A stretch of DNA of 64,000 nt from JAVKDP01 sp040222185. GTDB lineage: Bacteria; Bacteroidota; Rhodothermia; Balneolales; Balneolaceae. The translations under genes and the position numbers were made by a program. The notes below the pieces were generated by a model. The model was not told where the DNA came from. It was given only the letters and a program-made list of their open reading frames with translations, and made no database searches. Location: positions 33,681 through 97,680 of the forward strand of contig JAVKDP010000044.1 of the NCBI GenBank assembly GCA_040222185.1, read 5' to 3'. Positions 1 to 8,879 of the stretch are shown piece by piece; the first letter of the stretch is position 1, and each line of letters begins with the position of its first letter.

Positions 1-567
1 GCTGAATTTAACCAGGCTTTGATGGAGATCGGCTCATTAGTCTGCACTCCCAAAAGTCCCAACTGCCTGGAATGCCCCATTCAGACCCGGTGTATAGCCA
101 CAAAAACTTCTAAAACAGATACCATTCCTTATAAATCTCCGGCGAAAAAGAAACCTCATAAACATATTGGAGTTGGAATTATAGCCCGGGAAGATGGTAA
201 AGTTCTTATCGCACTGAGGCCTGAGGATGTTATGCTGGGAGGGCTTTGGGAATTTCCTGGAGGCAAACAAGAAGAAAATGAAACCATTCAGCAAACCATT
301 GAACGTGAGCTAAAAGAAGAACTAGGAGTTGAAGTACATGCCATAGGTGAATTCATGAGATTAAAGCATGTATACTCACATTTTTCAATAACACTATATG
401 CTTACCATTGTTCAATTGTTTCTGGTGAGCCGAGTGCAAACGCCAGCCAGGAAATTAAGTGGGTAAACATTTCAGAACTTGAGCAATACCCCTTCCCGAA
501 AGCGAATAAACTGCTTACCGAACGATTGATGGAAAAAGGCCAGGGAGTTTTGGGTTTTGAGAACTAA
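1..567 (+). CDS. mutY: A/G-specific adenine glycosylase MutY, 3' part
   Basis: Only the C-terminal 188 residues lie in the window; the reading frame is open from base 1, so the start is outside. The first visible residues form the [4Fe-4S] cluster loop of the HhH-GPD glycosylases, C-x6-C-x2-C-x5-C at residues 15, 22, 25 and 31. It is followed after a linker by a Nudix-like domain with a full Nudix box (G-x5-E-x7-REL-x-EE-x-G-V, visible residues about 80-102), the part of MutY that recognises 8-oxoguanine. MutY removes adenine mispaired with 8-oxoG in base excision repair. The stop overlaps the next gene by 11 bases, so the two are probably co-transcribed. The catalytic helix-hairpin-helix domain itself cannot be seen. 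Confidence 0.93.
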   Translation, partial: AEFNQALMEIGSLVCTPKSPNCLECPIQTRCIATKTSKTDTIPYKSPAKKKPHKHIGVGIIAREDGKVLIALRPEDVMLGGLWEFPGGKQEENETIQQTIERELKEELGVEVHAIGEFMRLKHVYSHFSITLYAYHCSIVSGEPSANASQEIKWVNISELEQYPFPKANKLLTERLMEKGQGVLGFEN

Positions 568-1390
568 AAAACTCAAAATACTATCACAGAAAAAGCTTCT
601 TGAACTCAAGCCCTACCTTGATAAAATCGTTAGTAAAGTTGAGCTCGAAACCTATATTGATGCAGATCCGGTTCAATTCATGCATGCTTTTCAGAAAAAA
701 AATGACCAGGAAATTGCCGGTTTTTTTGCTGCTATTATGGCCTGGGGACGCAGAGACATTGTGATATCAAAAGTCAATGATTTACTTGAACGAATGGACT
801 ATAGACCTGAAGAGTTTATTGGCAATTTTTCAGAATCAGACTCTGCAAAGCTTGAAGGGTTTAAACATCGAACTTTTAAGCCCATAGATATTTATTGGAT
901 AATCAAGACTATTCAATCGATTTTATTAACTCATGGTACTTTTGAAGGGTTTTGGGAATATTGCCAAAGTATAGCAATGAGCCAACAGCGAGAGTTAATT
1001 GCGGTTTTCCATGAACAGTTTTTTTCGTTTCATCCAGACATTCCCCGAAGGACAAGAAAGCATATTTCAAACCCTGAAAAGAATAGTTCTTGTAAGCGTT
1101 TGTATATGTATTTACGCTGGTGTATCCGAAAAAGTAATGTGGATTTAGGAACAATGAACTTTATAACACCGTCTGAATTAAAAATCCCGCTTGATGTCCA
1201 TGTAGCACGTCAGGCAAGAAAGTTAGGGCTACTTTCAAGACATCAAAATGACTGGAAATCGGTGCTAGAACTAAATGAGAAGCTCTGTATCCTAGATTCG
1301 TCAGATCCAGCTAAATATGATTTTGCACTGTTTGGTTTAGGAATAGATCCTGACCTCTTGGATAAAAGCTTTGTTATTAATTCTCAGTAA
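557..1390 (+). CDS. TIGR02757 (DUF2400) family protein
   Basis: A 277-residue protein with the conserved N-terminal pattern of the TIGR02757 family common in Bacteroidota (FFAAIMAWGRRDIV near residues 57-70, and PLDVHVARQARKLGL near 211-225). The family is widespread but has no settled function; the DVHV/ARQARKLGL stretch recalls helix-hairpin-helix DNA glycosylase folds, which fits its coupling to mutY, but this is inference. The start is a TTG at 557 with a GGGAG ribosome binding site about 9 bases upstream, overlapping the end of mutY. The 3' end overlaps a convergent gene by 14 bases. Confidence 0.8.
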   Translation: MRTKKLKILSQKKLLELKPYLDKIVSKVELETYIDADPVQFMHAFQKKNDQEIAGFFAAIMAWGRRDIVISKVNDLLERMDYRPEEFIGNFSESDSAKLEGFKHRTFKPIDIYWIIKTIQSILLTHGTFEGFWEYCQSIAMSQQRELIAVFHEQFFSFHPDIPRRTRKHISNPEKNSSCKRLYMYLRWCIRKSNVDLGTMNFITPSELKIPLDVHVARQARKLGLLSRHQNDWKSVLELNEKLCILDSSDPAKYDFALFGLGIDPDLLDKSFVINSQ

Positions 1391-2135
1391 AATATAAAAT
1401 CGCAGCCACGCCGTACATTACAATTGCCGAAGCAATTGAATAGAAGACATATCCAATTAAATAAGAAAATGTAGCCTTCAGATAACCCTTCAATCCATTA
1501 AGCTCTAGATACTTTCTATAAACCCATAAACTAGCTACAATCTGAGTTATAATTGAAATTGTGAATATGTACTCAAAGGATTGAGTATAGACCATTATCG
1601 GAACCGTAATAATTGAAAAGGTTGTTAATTGTGCCCCGTAGTAAACATTCAGAACAAAATGTTCAACGAATCTTGGTTTTATTTTTTTAAAAAAGAAAAA
1701 TGTAGATAACGAAATACAAGGGGCAAGAAGTAAGATATAGTTAAAGGCTACAAACTTTGTGCTAAACAAAACCCCTACTTCCTTAACTTTAGAGAAGTAT
1801 AACCTTCCTCCCTCAGTTGCAAATAACGGATTATCCGTGTCTGCCTCAATACCTTCAAAAGCGGAATCGAATAACTCTCCATAATCAATAAAGTAAGTAG
1901 TTATTAATGTTACCAGTGTAGCAAGAAATATGGTATATCTTAAAGGAGTTACGTACCTGCCTTTATCTGTGAAATAACTGCTCACAACCACATCTGGTTT
2001 TCTGAACATATCGATGTAAGTAGCTGGTAATCCTCGATCAAGGTTTATGATATCAACAAGAAACTCCTCTATAAAACCCTTTTCTTTCCTGCCCGATTCT
2101 ACTTCCTGGCTTTGCCCTTTTTTTTCTTCACTCAT
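1377..2135 (-). CDS. DUF3667-like integral membrane protein
   Basis: 252 residues. A charged cytoplasmic N-terminus (about 25 residues) precedes a segment with a GLPATYIDMFRKPD...TDKGRYVTPLRYTIFLATL pattern that resembles DUF3667 proteins of Bacteroidota, then about five hydrophobic segments (roughly residues 68-85, 125-147, 163-185, 190-207 and 218-245). Function unknown; no catalytic motif is visible. It is convergent with the TIGR02757 gene, whose last 14 bases it overlaps, and is divergent from rpsU. The family assignment rests on the motif by memory and is less certain than the membrane topology. Confidence 0.6.
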   Translation of the reverse strand: MSEEKKGQSQEVESGRKEKGFIEEFLVDIINLDRGLPATYIDMFRKPDVVVSSYFTDKGRYVTPLRYTIFLATLVTLITTYFIDYGELFDSAFEGIEADTDNPLFATEGGRLYFSKVKEVGVLFSTKFVAFNYILLLAPCISLSTFFFFKKIKPRFVEHFVLNVYYGAQLTTFSIITVPIMVYTQSFEYIFTISIITQIVASLWVYRKYLELNGLKGYLKATFSYLIGYVFYSIASAIVMYGVAAILYFTEN

Positions 2136-2186
2136 ATAAGCTTTGCACCTCTTTTTTGAATTTTTACTATTAACTCGCTTTTTTTG

Positions 2187-2194
2187 TATATTTG
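2187..2194 (+). promoter_or_regulatory. Bacteroidota-type -7 box of rpsU
   Basis: TATATTTG matches the Bacteroidota sigma consensus TAnnTTTG exactly and lies 46 bases before the rpsU start. The same octamer precedes rpmE and the tRNA gene in this window. No convincing -33 TTTG sits at the expected distance, so confidence is moderate. Confidence 0.5.
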
Positions 2195-2240
2195 CAACCC
2201 CATTTACGGGAAATAAATAATAGAAAGGAAGTGAGACTCA

Positions 2241-2435
2241 ATGCTAGGAGTAGAAGTTAAAGACAACGAAAGTGTTGAACGTGCGATTAATCGTTTTAAG
2301 AAGATGATAACTCGTTCCCGTGTTCTTAATGAATACAAAGAACGTCAACAGTTTATCAAACCTTCTTTTGCACGTCGAGAGGCTATGAAAAAAGCCGTTC
2401 GTGAGCAACGTCGCCGCACGCGTGAAAACTACTAA
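2241..2435 (+). CDS. rpsU: 30S ribosomal protein S21
   Basis: A 64-residue highly basic protein with the S21 pattern: NESVERAINRFKK at the N-terminus, then the RRE and C-terminal arginine/lysine-rich tail (EQRRRTRENY). S21 binds the 30S platform near the 3' end of 16S rRNA and helps initiation. Length fits the family. A GGAAGTGAG ribosome binding site is about 8-12 bases upstream of the ATG. Monocistronic: a TATATTTG promoter upstream and a hairpin terminator downstream that it shares with convergent radA. Confidence 0.95.
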   Translation: MLGVEVKDNESVERAINRFKKMITRSRVLNEYKERQQFIKPSFARREAMKKAVREQRRRTRENY

Positions 2436-2453
2436 ACATTGTTTCACATTTTT

Positions 2454-2488
2454 AAAAGCCCTTCGGTATTTACCCTAGGGCTTTTTTT
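2454..2488. terminator. bidirectional hairpin terminator between rpsU and radA
   Basis: AAAAGCCC and GGGCTTTTTTT form a stem flanked by A and T tracts, so it can act for rpsU on the + strand and for radA on the - strand. The radA stop codon (2470-2472) lies inside the loop. Confidence 0.8.
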
Positions 2489-3804
2489 ATGGCATCCCGA
2501 ATATACTTAACACCAGCAACCTTTTTTCCTGCTGGCACTATAGAATGTGCAAAACCAAGCTTATGAGATTCATTTTGGCGCTGTTCAATGTGAGGAACAA
2601 CTCTGACTTCCCCTCCTAAACCTACCTCGCCTATAAAGGCTGTTTGTTGATTAATTGATTTATCAATCAGGCTGGAAACAAGAGCACAACATACCCCAAG
2701 ATCACCAGCAGGATCATTTAGTCTAAAACCACCAGCTATATTCAGGTACACATCATGATTAGAAAAACTATATCCAGCCCTTTTCTCCAAAACTGCGAGT
2801 AGTAATGCCAGCCTGTTTCGATCAAAGCCATTTGCTGTTCTTTGTGGAGTACCATATGAAGATGGTGTAACCAAAGCCTGTACTTCTATCAGAAGCGGCC
2901 TGGAGCCTTCCATAGTACATACTACAGCATTTCCGCTAATTCCTTCTGTCTTATCTGAAAGAAATAGTTCAGATGGGTTCGTTACCTCAGACAACCCAAC
3001 TTCATCCATCTTGAAAACACCAACTTCTTGTGCAGGACCAAACCTGTTCTTCAAGCTCCGTAGTAATCGATAAGTATAATTCTTATCACCTTCGAACTGG
3101 AGAACCGTATCTACCATGTGTTCTAATACTCTTGGCCCGGCAATATCCCCTTCTTTAGTTACGTGCCCAATTACAATGGTTGTGATATTCTTTTTCTTAG
3201 CTAATTGCTGAAATAAAGCGGCGCATTCTTTTACCTGTTGAATACTTCCCGGCATGCTTTGCAATTCCGTACGAAACACGGTTTGTATGGAGTCTACTAT
3301 TAATAAATCGGGACTAACACTTTGCGCTTCATCAATAATTTTGTCAACCTGGGTTTCATTGTAAATGAGAAGGTTCTCGGATTGAACTCCAAGCCTTTGA
3401 GCACGCTGCTTGATTTGCCCAGCCGACTCCTCGCCTGCACAATAAAGTATATTTAGTTCAGGATTCGACTTGGCTATCTGGAGAGTTAATGTGCTCTTAC
3501 CAATCCCTGGTTCTCCGCCAATCAAGATATACGCTCCGGGTAGAAACCCTCCTCCAAGTACACGATCGAATTCAGAAATATTACTTAAAAAACGGGATTT
3601 TTCTGAAGTTTCAACTTCTGATAACTTACGGGGAGACTCATTTCCTTCTAACCCACTTACTTTGGCTTTATGCTCAATGGGTTTAGATGAGGCCTTTTGC
3701 TCAACAAAAGTATTCCATTCGCTACAAGTCGGGCAGCTTCCAAGCCATTTTGGAGAGATGTGGCCACAAGATGAACATTCAAACTGAACTTTAGTTTTTG
3801 CCAC
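2470..3804 (-). CDS. radA: DNA repair protein RadA (Sms)
   Basis: 444 residues with all hallmarks of the family in order: an N-terminal four-cysteine zinc finger (C10, C13, C24, C27), a RecA-like ATPase with Walker A GGEPGIGKST near residues 96-105, the RadA-specific KNRFG motif near 252, and a C-terminal Lon-protease-like domain (GGFRLNDPAGDLGVCCAL...GEVGLGGEVRVV). RadA drives branch migration of recombination intermediates. It starts one base after the stop of the upstream flippase-like gene, so both are probably one transcript. The 3' end runs into the terminator shared with rpsU. Confidence 0.96.
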   Translation of the reverse strand: MAKTKVQFECSSCGHISPKWLGSCPTCSEWNTFVEQKASSKPIEHKAKVSGLEGNESPRKLSEVETSEKSRFLSNISEFDRVLGGGFLPGAYILIGGEPGIGKSTLTLQIAKSNPELNILYCAGEESAGQIKQRAQRLGVQSENLLIYNETQVDKIIDEAQSVSPDLLIVDSIQTVFRTELQSMPGSIQQVKECAALFQQLAKKKNITTIVIGHVTKEGDIAGPRVLEHMVDTVLQFEGDKNYTYRLLRSLKNRFGPAQEVGVFKMDEVGLSEVTNPSELFLSDKTEGISGNAVVCTMEGSRPLLIEVQALVTPSSYGTPQRTANGFDRNRLALLLAVLEKRAGYSFSNHDVYLNIAGGFRLNDPAGDLGVCCALVSSLIDKSINQQTAFIGEVGLGGEVRVVPHIEQRQNESHKLGFAHSIVPAGKKVAGVKYIRDAIKKALG

Positions 3805-3805
3805 T

Positions 3806-4849
3806 CTAGTCCTTATTCTGAATCTCTACTACTTTCCTATTGATATACCAGGTGGTAGCCATCATCCCTAAAGCAATGGTTATGTAGTAACTAATTATCC
3901 TCCAAAGGAATAATGCTAATCCAATAAATGAGTCTCTTGTAATTAATGGTCCCTGGAAAAGCACAAACAAACCTTCAACCCCACCACTTCCACCAGGTGT
4001 AGGTACTACAAGAAATGCAAGGTTCATTGCTAAACTTCGAAGTACAGAAAGAACTTCCTGTGCAGGTAATAAACTCAGGATAACAATTGTAGGCAAGGCA
4101 ACCCGGGCCAACCAGGACATTGTTGAAAAGAAGAATGCTTTTAGTAAAAAGCTCGGTGGTTTCTTGCGAAGCCTATGCGCATAACCCTCAAGGTTTTCAG
4201 CTTCTGCATTAATCTTTGTCTGAAATTTTCTCAGAAAAGGAAGCTTAAAAATCGACTTTATCACCTTTTTTATGGCTGACGGGTTTACTAATACACCATA
4301 GGCTAAAAGTCCGGCGTAGCTTAATAAAATGACATACAACAATATCATTGATGCTTCCCCAATCAAACCAATATTGGTAGGAACTACTTCATAGTAAATT
4401 CCTGAAATAAGGAGAACTGGTATTGCAATAGCGAAGTAAATCTGATCTAAAAGTACACTATATAATATTATCGCAGTTGCTTCCCCCAGTTTCAGCCCTT
4501 CTTTAGTCATTGCGTATGTTGCCATGGGAGCTCCACCAATCGTAGAAGGTGTAACTGCTGATGTGAAATCCCATGAGAGCATAACCCTAAATGAGGCCAT
4601 CCAACCAATAACACCGCCTGAAAGAAACTTGATCTTAGCTGCAGAAAACCAAACCCTGAGAAATGATACAACTAATGCTATCACCAGGCCCGGCATACGT
4701 TTTGGTACAAGATGATCTAATACACCAGGGGTATAAGTATAATAGATAACCGCAGCCATTGTAAAAATACTAAGCGATATAGAAATTACCAGATACTTTC
4801 TGGATATGAAATTCTGTGGTTGTTCTATATTTGTATCTTTATTACTCAA
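3806..4849 (-). CDS. Flippase-like / LPG-synthase-type membrane protein (UPF0104)
   Basis: 347 residues with about eight hydrophobic segments, and the family pattern of lysylphosphatidylglycerol_TM proteins: SFLRVWFSAAKIKFL, WDFTSAVTPSTIGGAP and LAFLVVPTPGGSGGVEG. These proteins resemble the membrane domain of MprF and are thought to move or modify lipids; the soluble aminoacyl-transfer domain of MprF is absent, so only a flippase-like role is reasonable. The start is a TTG; no in-frame ATG lies before the first membrane segment. It precedes radA by one base. Confidence 0.8.
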   Translation of the reverse strand: MSNKDTNIEQPQNFISRKYLVISISLSIFTMAAVIYYTYTPGVLDHLVPKRMPGLVIALVVSFLRVWFSAAKIKFLSGGVIGWMASFRVMLSWDFTSAVTPSTIGGAPMATYAMTKEGLKLGEATAIILYSVLLDQIYFAIAIPVLLISGIYYEVVPTNIGLIGEASMILLYVILLSYAGLLAYGVLVNPSAIKKVIKSIFKLPFLRKFQTKINAEAENLEGYAHRLRKKPPSFLLKAFFFSTMSWLARVALPTIVILSLLPAQEVLSVLRSLAMNLAFLVVPTPGGSGGVEGLFVLFQGPLITRDSFIGLALFLWRIISYYITIALGMMATTWYINRKVVEIQNKD

Positions 4850-4876
4850 ACAGTGATTTTCAGTTTTCTCAAGTAT

Positions 4877-4908
4877 AAAAAAAGCCTTGCAAGAAACCCT
4901 GCAAGGCT
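4877..4908 (-). terminator. intrinsic terminator of the aldolase gene
   Basis: A perfect 9-bp stem (AGCCTTGCA / TGCAAGGCT) with an 8-base loop, followed on the - strand by a run of seven U. It lies 21 bases after the aldolase stop codon. Confidence 0.9.
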
Positions 4909-4928
4909 ACAATTATTTTACGAAAAAG

Positions 4929-6005
4929 TTACGCCAAAGTAATCTCATCGTTTAAATAAACATCCTGGATCATATTGAGTAGTTTTACTCCTTCACCAAT
5001 TGGACGTTGGAACGCTTTACGACCACTAATTAGCCCCATTCCTCCTGCTCTTTTGTTAATTACAGCAGTTTTTACTGCATCAGCAAAATCGTTTGAACCA
5101 GATGCACCACCAGAATTTATCAAACCAGCGCGACCCATAAAGCAGTTAGCTACCTGGTAACGAGTTAGATCAATTGGGTGATCGGAAGTAAGTTCTGTGT
5201 AAATTCTATCATCAAGTTTACCATAGCTCGAATCTCCTGAGTTCAGCGCTTTGTAGCCACCATTGTTGGTTGGTTGCTTTTGCTTAATAATATCAGCACC
5301 AATAGTAGTTCCAATATGATTAGCCTGACCCGTTAAATCTGCAGATGTGTGATAATCAACACCATCAACTTTGAATGCATCATTACGAGTATAACACCAA
5401 AGAATAGTAGCCATTCCCAGTTCGTGAGCATATGCAAATGCCTGAGCAACTTCCTGGATTTGTCTGTTCGATTCGCTTGAACCAAAATAAATGGTTGCAC
5501 CAACAGCAGCAGCACCCATATCATATGCCTGATCTATGTTACCATACATGATCTGATCAAATGTATTTGGGTATGTCAGTAACTCGTTATGATTAATTTT
5601 CACAACAAAAGGAATCTTATGGGCATATTTACGAGACACAATTCTTAATGCTCCAAAAGTAGACGCCACAGCGTTACATCCAGACTCAATTGCTAACTTC
5701 ACGATATTCTCAGGATCAAAATAATCCGGGTTTGGTGCAAAAGATGCTCCACCAGAATGCTCAATTCCTTGATCTACAGGAAGAATAGAAACGAAACCCG
5801 TTCCACCAAGTCGTCCTGTTGTAAATAATCTTTCTAAATTTCCTAAAACCCTGTTATTACGATCAGAAATAGACCAGATATCATCTACAAATGTTGCAGA
5901 AGGTATTGCTAGACGGTCTGTACTGATTGTTTTACTTTCGTGAGCTAAAAGATAAGAAGCTTCATCTCCAAGAAGCTCTTCAATCTTCGATGTATCAAGT
6001 GACAT
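4929..6005 (-). CDS. fbaB: Class I fructose-bisphosphate aldolase (FbaB/DhnA type)
   Basis: 358 residues. The sequence shows the DhnA-family pattern: SILPVDQGIEHSGGASFAPNPDYFDP (phosphate/substrate loop) at about 70-95, a KINHNELL strand, and GADIIKQKQP near residue 236, whose lysine is the expected Schiff-base residue by family comparison. It cleaves fructose 1,6-bisphosphate to DHAP and glyceraldehyde 3-phosphate, or makes it in gluconeogenesis, without a metal. Monocistronic: a strong terminator follows and dusB diverges upstream. Together with pyk at 19.6 kb it represents central glycolysis. Confidence 0.92.
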   Translation of the reverse strand: MSLDTSKIEELLGDEASYLLAHESKTISTDRLAIPSATFVDDIWSISDRNNRVLGNLERLFTTGRLGGTGFVSILPVDQGIEHSGGASFAPNPDYFDPENIVKLAIESGCNAVASTFGALRIVSRKYAHKIPFVVKINHNELLTYPNTFDQIMYGNIDQAYDMGAAAVGATIYFGSSESNRQIQEVAQAFAYAHELGMATILWCYTRNDAFKVDGVDYHTSADLTGQANHIGTTIGADIIKQKQPTNNGGYKALNSGDSSYGKLDDRIYTELTSDHPIDLTRYQVANCFMGRAGLINSGGASGSNDFADAVKTAVINKRAGGMGLISGRKAFQRPIGEGVKLLNMIQDVYLNDEITLA

Positions 6006-6037
6006 ATCTATGTAATTTGTAATTAATTTTTAAGAGA

Positions 6038-6045
6038 CAAAAATA
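6038..6045 (-). promoter_or_regulatory. possible -7 box of the aldolase gene
   Basis: Read on the - strand this is TATTTTTG, a match to TAnnTTTG, 33 bases upstream of the aldolase start. No -33 element is visible at the right distance. Confidence 0.35.
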
Positions 6046-6147
6046 TATGAGTTAATATGTGAAATGACTAACTCAAGTTAAATTGAACATCATTCATCGT
6101 ACTCATTGAGATCAATTTTCTTATCTTTTATGAATACTTTATGAACT

Positions 6148-7137
6148 ATGAAAATTGATACTATAACACTTCCCGAAAAACCGCTTTTCCTTGCTCCGAT
6201 GGAAGATGTGACGGATTCACCATTCCGACAGATCTGTAGAGCTAAGGGAGCTGACATTGTATTCACTGAGTTCATAAGCTCTGAAGCATTAATTCGGGAT
6301 TCAGATATAGCCATCCACAAAATGAGTTATACTGAGAGTGAAAGACCTTTTGGAATCCAGATTTTTGGTGGAAGAGAAGAAGCTATGGAAGGCGCAGCAA
6401 AGGTAGCTGAAAATAACAACCCTGATTTAGTTGATATCAATTTTGGATGTCCGGTCTATAAAGTAGTAAATAAAGGCGCAGGTGCTGCATGCTTGAAAGA
6501 CCTTGGAATGATGGAGCGAATGGCCGGTACTGTTGTTGATGCAGTTCAAAACAAACCTGTAACCGTAAAAACACGTTTAGGTTGGGATGATAGTACCATT
6601 CGAATCCAGGAGGTTGCACTAATGCTTCAGAGAGTAGGTGTAAAAGCATTGACGGTACACGCCCGAACGAGAGCACAAAAATATACCGGAGATGCCCGAT
6701 GGGAATGGTTAAAAAAACTTCGAGACACTCCTGGTCTTGAGATTCCAATTATTGGAAATGGTGATGTTACATCACCTGAACTAGCCAAGAAAATGTTTGA
6801 TGAAACCGGGGTAGATGGTGTAATGATTGGCCGAGGGGCCATAGGTAATCCATGGATTTTCGAACAAACCCGCCATTATATTGAGACAGGAGAGTTACTC
6901 CCTCAACCTACTCTCCAGGAACGCCTTGAGTTATGTGCTGAACAACTTCGTTTATCTGTAGCTCACCAGGGTGAGAAGTATGGAGTCATCATAATGAAAA
7001 AGCACTATGGACAATATCTAAAAGGTATTCGAAATGGTAAGAAGCTCAGAATGGAGCTTATGGCTCATTCAGAAATGCAGCCTATTCTTGAAATTTTACT
7101 GAACTTCAAAGAAGAAGAATTTTACGCTGTAGTTTAA
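6148..7137 (+). CDS. dusB: tRNA-dihydrouridine synthase DusB
   Basis: 329 residues with the Dus TIM-barrel motifs in order: LAPMEDVTDSPFR at 15-27, FGIQIFGG near 69, VDINFGCPVYKVV(N)KGAGAA near 96-114 (the cysteine is the catalytic acid of the family), VKTRLGWDD near 142, HARTRAQKYTG near 172, and GNGDV / MIGRGAIGNPW for FMN phosphate binding. It reduces specific uridines in the tRNA D-loop using NADPH and FMN. The small membrane protein gene follows after 79 bases. Confidence 0.94.
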   Translation: MKIDTITLPEKPLFLAPMEDVTDSPFRQICRAKGADIVFTEFISSEALIRDSDIAIHKMSYTESERPFGIQIFGGREEAMEGAAKVAENNNPDLVDINFGCPVYKVVNKGAGAACLKDLGMMERMAGTVVDAVQNKPVTVKTRLGWDDSTIRIQEVALMLQRVGVKALTVHARTRAQKYTGDARWEWLKKLRDTPGLEIPIIGNGDVTSPELAKKMFDETGVDGVMIGRGAIGNPWIFEQTRHYIETGELLPQPTLQERLELCAEQLRLSVAHQGEKYGVIIMKKHYGQYLKGIRNGKKLRMELMAHSEMQPILEILLNFKEEEFYAVV

Positions 7138-7216
7138 TTTTCGCTGTAGCATATTTAATTGAATCTTTTCTAAAAACAGTACGTACTTCGCTTGCAGAAC
7201 AAAAAAGGAGATTGTC

Positions 7217-7420
7217 ATGTTAGCAAGACTAGCCAGAGTTTTAAAATCTTTTGTAGGAGTTGCAGGAGCCACTGCAACACCGGTAAAAGCAATAACAGGT
7301 ATTGTATTGAGTATGATTGTCCCTTACCTGCTTTATGCTTTTCTAGGCGGTATTGGAATAGCTTTAGCCATTGTAGGAATAGGCTGGGCGATTTGGTATT
7401 TCGCTAAAAAGAAAAAGTAA
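7217..7420 (+). CDS. Small hydrophobic membrane protein, unknown
   Basis: 67 residues. A basic amphipathic N-terminus (MLARLARVLKSFV) is followed by an alanine/threonine-rich stretch and two hydrophobic segments (about 26-43 and 45-61) and a KKKK end. An AAAGGAG ribosome binding site eight bases before the ATG strongly supports translation. I do not recognise a family. It ends one base before the convergent serS stop codon, with no room for a terminator. Confidence 0.65.
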   Translation: MLARLARVLKSFVGVAGATATPVKAITGIVLSMIVPYLLYAFLGGIGIALAIVGIGWAIWYFAKKKK

Positions 7421-7421
7421 C

Positions 7422-8690
7422 CTAGAGATACTCTCTTCCAAAAAAGTCTTTCAGTACCTTTGGCACTCTCACCTTACCATTCTCTTCCTGGTAAGCTTCC
7501 AGTATGGCAGATACAACTCTTGGTAATGCCAATGCAGACCCATTTAGTGTATGGACCATTTCAGTACTCTTTTCCTCTTTCCTATAGCGAAGCTGCATCC
7601 TTCTGGCCTGAAAGCTTTCGAAATTAGAACAAGAACTCACTTCTAACCATCTCTTTTGCCCTGGGCTCCATACTTCCAGATCGTACTTCTTGCTTTGAGT
7701 AAAACCCATATCCCCAGTACACATCAATAAAGTTCTGTACGGTAGATCAAGTGCCTGTAACAGATTTTCAGAGTGTTGCCTCAAACTTTCTAACTCATCG
7801 TATGATGTTTCAGGCTTTACAATCTTGACTAATTCAACTTTATCAAATTGATGAAGACGATTTAGACCGCGAACATCTTTTCCATAAGAACCAGCTTCTC
7901 TTCTCCAGCAGGGTGTGCTACATACATACTTTATGGGTAAATCTTTCTCTGCTATAATTTCATCCCGATGGAAATTTGTAACTGGCACCTCTCCTGTAGG
8001 GATTGCAAAAAAATCATCGCGAGGAATAACATACATCATGTCCTCTTTATCCGGAATCTGTCCGGTTCCCCTTGCTGAATCTTCATTAATAAAATATGGA
8101 GCCTGTAATTCAGTATACCCTGCCTTGATGCCTTCGTTTATAAAGAAATTAATGAGCGCTCTTTGTAGTTGAGCTACAGCTCCAACATAAAATGGGAATC
8201 CAGCTCCGGTTACTTTCACACCACGCTCAAAATCTACCCATCCATAGCGTTCAACAATTTCCCAATGAGGTTTCCTCCAGTCCTGCTGATTAGGTTCACC
8301 CCAGCTTCCATAGACTTCATTTTCCTTTTCTGTTGATCCAATCGGAACGGTTGAGTGAGGTACATTTGGAATTTTATACAATAGACTCTCACGCGCTTCC
8401 TGGACCGTTTTCAGATCTTCTTCTAACTTCTTTACTTCCTCTTTCAAGCTGGATGTTTCAGCAATAATTGCCTGGGCTTCTTCTTTTTTGCCCTGCCCCA
8501 TTAAAGACCCGATTTCCTTGGCCTTTACATTACTTTCATTCCTTAGATGATCTACTTTATGTACTATAGAACGCCATTCTTCATCTTTGATAAGAACTTC
8601 ATCTACAATTGCTGATGATTTTTCCCCTTTTGCTAACATTCCCTTTTCAACACGTTCTTTATTAGCTCTGATAAAGTTTATATCCAGCAT
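7422..8690 (-). CDS. serS: Seryl-tRNA synthetase
   Basis: 422 residues, the usual length. The N-terminal coiled-coil arm that grips the long variable arm of tRNA-Ser spans about residues 30-100. The class II core follows with TGQIPD near 212, motif 2 (CWRREAGSYGKDVRGLNRLHQFDKVE region, about 262-287) and motif 3 (NGSALALPRVVSAILE, about 384-399). It charges tRNA-Ser (and tRNA-Sec where present) with serine. Single gene on its strand, divergent from the Lrp-type regulator. Confidence 0.97.
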   Translation of the reverse strand: MLDINFIRANKERVEKGMLAKGEKSSAIVDEVLIKDEEWRSIVHKVDHLRNESNVKAKEIGSLMGQGKKEEAQAIIAETSSLKEEVKKLEEDLKTVQEARESLLYKIPNVPHSTVPIGSTEKENEVYGSWGEPNQQDWRKPHWEIVERYGWVDFERGVKVTGAGFPFYVGAVAQLQRALINFFINEGIKAGYTELQAPYFINEDSARGTGQIPDKEDMMYVIPRDDFFAIPTGEVPVTNFHRDEIIAEKDLPIKYVCSTPCWRREAGSYGKDVRGLNRLHQFDKVELVKIVKPETSYDELESLRQHSENLLQALDLPYRTLLMCTGDMGFTQSKKYDLEVWSPGQKRWLEVSSCSNFESFQARRMQLRYRKEEKSTEMVHTLNGSALALPRVVSAILEAYQEENGKVRVPKVLKDFFGREYL

Positions 8691-8879
8691 CCTTCTTCTG
8701 CTTTTAAGTTTTTAAATATTCCCAGAAGATAAGACCAAATACGGAAATGGATGTTCTTTTTTTGAAGGAATTTTCTTCATTCTTTTTAACATCATGAAAT
8801 GGTATTGAAATTTGTTTGCCTAAATAAATTAGGCTATTTTTCCAAAGTCATAGAAATTTTAGGAATAAAGGTTTACTAC

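Noticed and set aside
8799..8879. N-terminal extension of the first Lrp regulator
   Set aside because: The family begins at the LDEIDIAIL segment; the extension looks like leader sequence in an open frame.
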